A stretch of DNA of 45,694 nt from Pseudomonadota bacterium. Its GTDB lineage: Bacteria > Pseudomonadota > Alphaproteobacteria > UBA8366. The notes below the pieces were generated by a model. It searched no databases and had not been told where the DNA came from. It was given only the letters and a program-made list of their open reading frames with translations. The stretch is taken from NCBI GenBank assembly GCA_036339585.1, contig JAYZAS010000016.1, forward strand, positions 1 to 45,694, written 5' to 3'. Numbering within the stretch: the stretch's first letter is position 1; each line of letters opens with the position of its first letter. The translations under genes and the position numbers were made by a program. Below are positions 43,248 through 45,694 of this stretch, piece by piece.

Positions 43248-43877
43248 TTAGGCCGGATGTGTCTTTGCGCTAACTACGAACAACGGATCTCCCTTGCCTT
43301 CAATTGGCGTAATATCCCGAACAGTGTAAGGCTGGAATTTTTGGGTAGCATCAAAATATTGACCAACGAGTTTGGCGTGGCCTGTATTCGTGAGTTGGTG
43401 CCAAATAGCGACAGCCTTTGTTGGGAAGCAGCGATTTGAAAAGGAGATGATGCATGGACTGTCCGGGATTAATATGCGCGCAATCTCATTAAAAATCGTA
43501 ATAGGATGAATGAGATATTGCACTGAGACTGTTATCAAGCAGATGTTGAAAGAGTCGTTTTGGAAAGGCAGTTTAGTGTTTGTAGCGAGGTTTTGGACAA
43601 TCCTGCCTGTAAGTTGAGGATTGCTGTTTAACTCGGTTTGATTCATTCCAAGACCGATTACATTTTTGTAGCTCATGTCTACAGGTAAATGAGACGCATA
43701 ACTCGACATCAAATCTAGAACTTGGCTGTTTGGAGGCAGTACCGTACTCAAATATGTGGTTAATGCTTTACAGGCTGCTTCATCGATGTGCTTGACTAGC
43801 CTTGGTTCACTATAGAAAATTGTATCATCCGACTCATCTATTCGCTTAAAAGCTTCTGAGGGTACAGCGTAATCCAT
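43248..43877 (-). CDS. Class I methyltransferase-like protein
   Basis: About 209 aa. It shows a degenerate SAM-binding fold: PPNSQVLDLMSSYASHLP replaces the usual VLDxGxGxG loop, followed by VIGLGMNQTEL, NDSFNICLITVSVQYLIHPITIFNEIARIL (methyltransferase type 11 pattern) and PCIISFSNRCFPTKAVAIW. The missing glycine-rich loop makes SAM binding uncertain, though the LDLMSSY variant is a consistent feature of some related proteins. The start is ambiguous: ATG 43877 is chosen, but TTG 43913 and GTG 43904 are in frame and none has a good ribosome site. It is divergent from the MFS gene. Confidence 0.75.
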   Translation of the reverse strand: MDYAVPSEAFKRIDESDDTIFYSEPRLVKHIDEAACKALTTYLSTVLPPNSQVLDLMSSYASHLPVDMSYKNVIGLGMNQTELNSNPQLTGRIVQNLATNTKLPFQNDSFNICLITVSVQYLIHPITIFNEIARILIPDSPCIISFSNRCFPTKAVAIWHQLTNTGHAKLVGQYFDATQKFQPYTVRDITPIEGKGDPLFVVSAKTHPA

Positions 43878-44223
43878 AAGCAAAGAGGTGGTTTTAGGAT
43901 ACACAATTGTCAAGGGGCATATTAATTCAGGCCCAACTGACCATTACTCTCGAAAATGAATGGGCACTTTTTCTTTTTCAGGCCATCGATACCTAAAAAA
44001 TAATGCTGATCAATATTTCGAAACCAGATACTCCGCGTTAGGACAGTCCAAAATCAAAGACAGCACTGTCATTCCAGAAAATGATTCTGTACAGCACTTA
44101 TTTCTGATTTTTGGATCCTCACAGTATGAATTAATCTTGGCATTTTCGTGTATTGTGAGAAAAGGTGCTGTCACAAATTGCCTGTACGAAGTTTTGGCAA
44201 ATAATCAAAAGAATTTTAAATTA
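43878..44223. other. Divergent intergenic region, partly open in the MFS frame
   Basis: About 346 nt between the methyltransferase-like and MFS genes. The 264 nt from 43960 are open in frame with the MFS gene, but the encoded 88 residues are not membrane-like and resemble no known domain. I treat the region as non-coding, holding both promoters. Confidence 0.5.
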
Positions 44224-45423
44224 ATGGAGAAAAAACAACTCTTACCAACTAACACCTCTGGGTTGTACGCTACATATTCGCTGGGACTATTTTCTGGCGG
44301 CCAGTGGGATATGATGGGCTTAATTATTCCACTTTTTTCGGTATTTGTGGGCCTCAACCCCAGTGAAATAGGTTTTGTGGTGGCAACGCGTTCTGCGTTA
44401 CCAGTGCTTTTTTCTATTCATGGCGGCATTTTAATGGACCGTTTGGGTGTCCGGTTCGTTGGGTTTTGGGTAGGAGTTGCAGCAGCGGCTTTGCCATTGT
44501 TTTACCCATTTTCAGGATGGTTCTGGGGTTTGGTGGTTTTACAATTGCTAAGTGGCTTGATTACTACCCTTGCAATGGCTAGCGGACAAACGGTTATAAA
44601 TCAACTGTCGAAAGGCGATCCGGCAGTGTTGGGACAATACAGTTTTGTAACCCGGCTTGGTAATTTTTTTGGTCCTTTTATTATAGGCGTTATTTGGCAT
44701 AATTTTGGTAGTGAACCTACCTTCATCACTATTAGTTTGTGGGGAGTGCTTACTGTTGTTTCGGTTTTATTCATTCCGTCGGAGGCGCGAACAAAACAAG
44801 GGGGCAGAATATTATGCTCAGAGCTTCTGCCACGTCGGAGTGAATACACTAAGGCTCTTTCGTTAGCCGCTATTCCAACCGTTGTTTTCATTTTGCTTTT
44901 AACGGCATTCCGAAATTGTCCGGGTGCTATCCAAGCTTCATTTTTTGTCGTTTACCTTGATCAAATCGGGATTTCAGGAACGACAATTGGCTTTTTAACG
45001 GGACTATCAGAAGTATTCGTCGGTATTGGTGGTCTCACTGCCGGCTGGTTTGCGGCTCGCGGTAAAGTATATTGGATAGTGATTGTGTTTGTTGCGAGTG
45101 CTATATTGCTCATTTGTTTGACACCGTTGATTGCTGGGTTTATGTCGTTGCTCATTATAGCTACAGCCGTGCGCGGTTTTGCTCAGGGTGTAAATCAGCC
45201 ACTTATTTTTTCAATTTTGTCTCGTGCGGTTAATGAAAATCAGCAGGGTGCAGCGGTAGGACTTCGCAATACTGTAAACCGCTTTTCGAATATCATTGTG
45301 CCGATTGGGATGGGGTTTATGGCGGAATGGTGGGGAATAGAGGAGAGTTTTACAATAATTGCGGTTTTATTTATCGGTGCTTGCGTGATTGTTGCTGCCA
45401 AAATTCGGCATTTCGGGTTTTAG
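44224..45423 (+). CDS. Major facilitator superfamily transporter
   Basis: About 399 aa with roughly 12 hydrophobic helices in two halves. After helix 1 (LYATYSLGLFSGGQWDMMGLIIPLFSVFVGL) comes the MFS loop 2-3 signature GGILMDRLGVRFVGFW (G-x3-D-R-x-G-x-R type). The second half starts near LAAIPTVVFILLLTAFRN and has GGLTAGWFAARGKVYW. The substrate is unknown; drug or small-metabolite export is common in this group. The frame is open back to 43960, but ATG 44224 gives the usual MFS length and puts the first membrane helix near the N-terminus. The ribosome site is weak. A 7-bp inverted repeat (45414-45420/45433-45439) spans its stop. Confidence 0.85.
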   Translation: MEKKQLLPTNTSGLYATYSLGLFSGGQWDMMGLIIPLFSVFVGLNPSEIGFVVATRSALPVLFSIHGGILMDRLGVRFVGFWVGVAAAALPLFYPFSGWFWGLVVLQLLSGLITTLAMASGQTVINQLSKGDPAVLGQYSFVTRLGNFFGPFIIGVIWHNFGSEPTFITISLWGVLTVVSVLFIPSEARTKQGGRILCSELLPRRSEYTKALSLAAIPTVVFILLLTAFRNCPGAIQASFFVVYLDQIGISGTTIGFLTGLSEVFVGIGGLTAGWFAARGKVYWIVIVFVASAILLICLTPLIAGFMSLLIIATAVRGFAQGVNQPLIFSILSRAVNENQQGAAVGLRNTVNRFSNIIVPIGMGFMAEWWGIEESFTIIAVLFIGACVIVAAKIRHFGF

Positions 45424-45473
45424 CGGGTGAGGAAACCCGTATTGGTCTTAAAGTAGATAAACAAAAGTGAACC

Positions 45474-45493
45474 CACGGGCCGGTGCGCCCGTG
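45474..45493. repeat. GC-rich stem-loop downstream of the MFS gene
   Basis: Perfect 7-bp inverted repeat CACGGGC (45474-45480) / GCCCGTG (45487-45493) with a 6-nt loop, unusually GC-rich for this region. It has no T-tract on either side, so a simple terminator role is uncertain. It lies about 65 nt from the tRNA-like fragment. Confidence 0.45.
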
Positions 45494-45557
45494 CTACCCC
45501 GATGATGCCCCATCAAAAAAGTACTCAGTACATTTAACGCTAAGTATATGAGCTTAT

Positions 45558-45590
45558 TGGCTCCGCGGTCAGGACTCGAACCTGTGACAA
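45558..45590 (-). pseudogene. 3' fragment resembling tRNA-Asn (possible integration-site remnant)
   Basis: On the minus strand, GTCACAGG, T-loop TTCGAGT, CCTGA, acceptor strand CCGCGGA, discriminator G and CCA match the 3' end of bacterial tRNA-Asn. The T-stem has one A-A mismatch (positions 49-65). The required 5' strand TCCGCGG, the D-arm and a GTT anticodon are not found upstream, so it is not a functional tRNA as seen. Such 3' tRNA ends are commonly left at the distal boundary of integrated elements. Confidence 0.55.
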
Positions 45591-45694
45591 GGCGCGTGAC
45601 CTCTTGCTGACGGTTGGCTATGATCTTTTCTACTCCGCCGTCGCAGTTGAATCCCATGCAGAGATAAAACCTTCACTCTTTACTAATGTCCGTT

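Noticed and set aside
45448-45657. A 69-codon minus-strand ORF at the right end
   Set aside because: It reads through the tRNA-Asn-like fragment and the GC-rich stem-loop; the peptide GSSPDRGA is typical of translating a tRNA 3' end.
45558-45694. Two-piece tmRNA acceptor half
   Set aside because: The 3' end is CCGCGGA-G-CCA with discriminator G, not the A-CCA end and G-U-containing acceptor stem of tmRNA; tRNA-Asn fits better.
1-45694. CRISPR array, insertion sequences, prophage or toxin-antitoxin genes
   Set aside because: No regularly spaced repeats, no transposase, integrase or phage structural genes, and no small paired genes of that type were seen.

Overview
The window looks like a chromosomal stretch from an AT-rich marine alphaproteobacterium. 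Direct evidence for the lineage is a short NDUFS4-like complex I accessory gene (1047-1352), which is typical of alphaproteobacteria and mitochondria. Evidence for a sunlit marine habitat is a complete proteorhodopsin/retinal operon whose spectral-tuning residue is Gln (blue-type). A SAR116/Rhodospirillales-like affiliation is inference only.

Layout. (1) 1-3156: housekeeping and small metabolic genes: tRNA-Pro(TGG), a carboxymuconolactone decarboxylase-like protein, the NDUFS4-like protein, tRNA-Arg(TCT), an NmrA-like reductase and an Nei-type DNA glycosylase. (2) 3245-23065: a mosaic glycan/surface-modification island of about 20 kb with frequent strand switches. It holds two proteins sharing an unnamed glycosyltransferase-like domain fused to TPRs, four radical SAM enzymes (two are paralogues on either side of an O-GlcNAc-transferase-like TPR protein), a TPR-GT9-like protein, two methyltransferases, an RmlD-like reductase, and a heptose module made of GmhA plus an HldE-like fusion with reversed domain order. 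(3) 23241-27100: MetC-like lyase, LhgO-like FAD oxidoreductase, GNAT acetyltransferase and SseA-like sulfurtransferase. (4) 27245-33158: minus-strand operon proteorhodopsin - crtE - crtI - crtB - crtY - blh, which makes beta-carotene, cleaves it to retinal and supplies the opsin. A 14-bp hairpin separates the opsin from the pigment genes. (5) 33968-38726: a class III aminotransferase, a CaiB-type CoA-transferase and an old-yellow-enzyme gene interrupted by an in-frame TAA, facing a CapA-like gene. (6) 39081-45423: Sel1-like secreted protein, sulfotransferase, MnmH, SthA-like flavoprotein, a methyltransferase-like protein and an MFS transporter. The right end carries a 3' fragment resembling tRNA-Asn, possibly the edge of an integrated element lying to the right.

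How the genes work together. The opsin operon is a self-contained light-driven proton pump module: CrtE makes GGPP, CrtB phytoene, CrtI lycopene, CrtY beta-carotene, and Blh retinal. The island between 3.2 and 23 kb combines sugar-nucleotide enzymes (GmhA/HldE-like, RmlD-like, C-methyltransferase-like) with several TPR-fused transferases and radical SAM enzymes. The repeated use of TPRs suggests protein-guided glycan transfer or modification, but the substrate cannot be read from the sequence. No CRISPR array, transposase, integrase or rRNA was seen.
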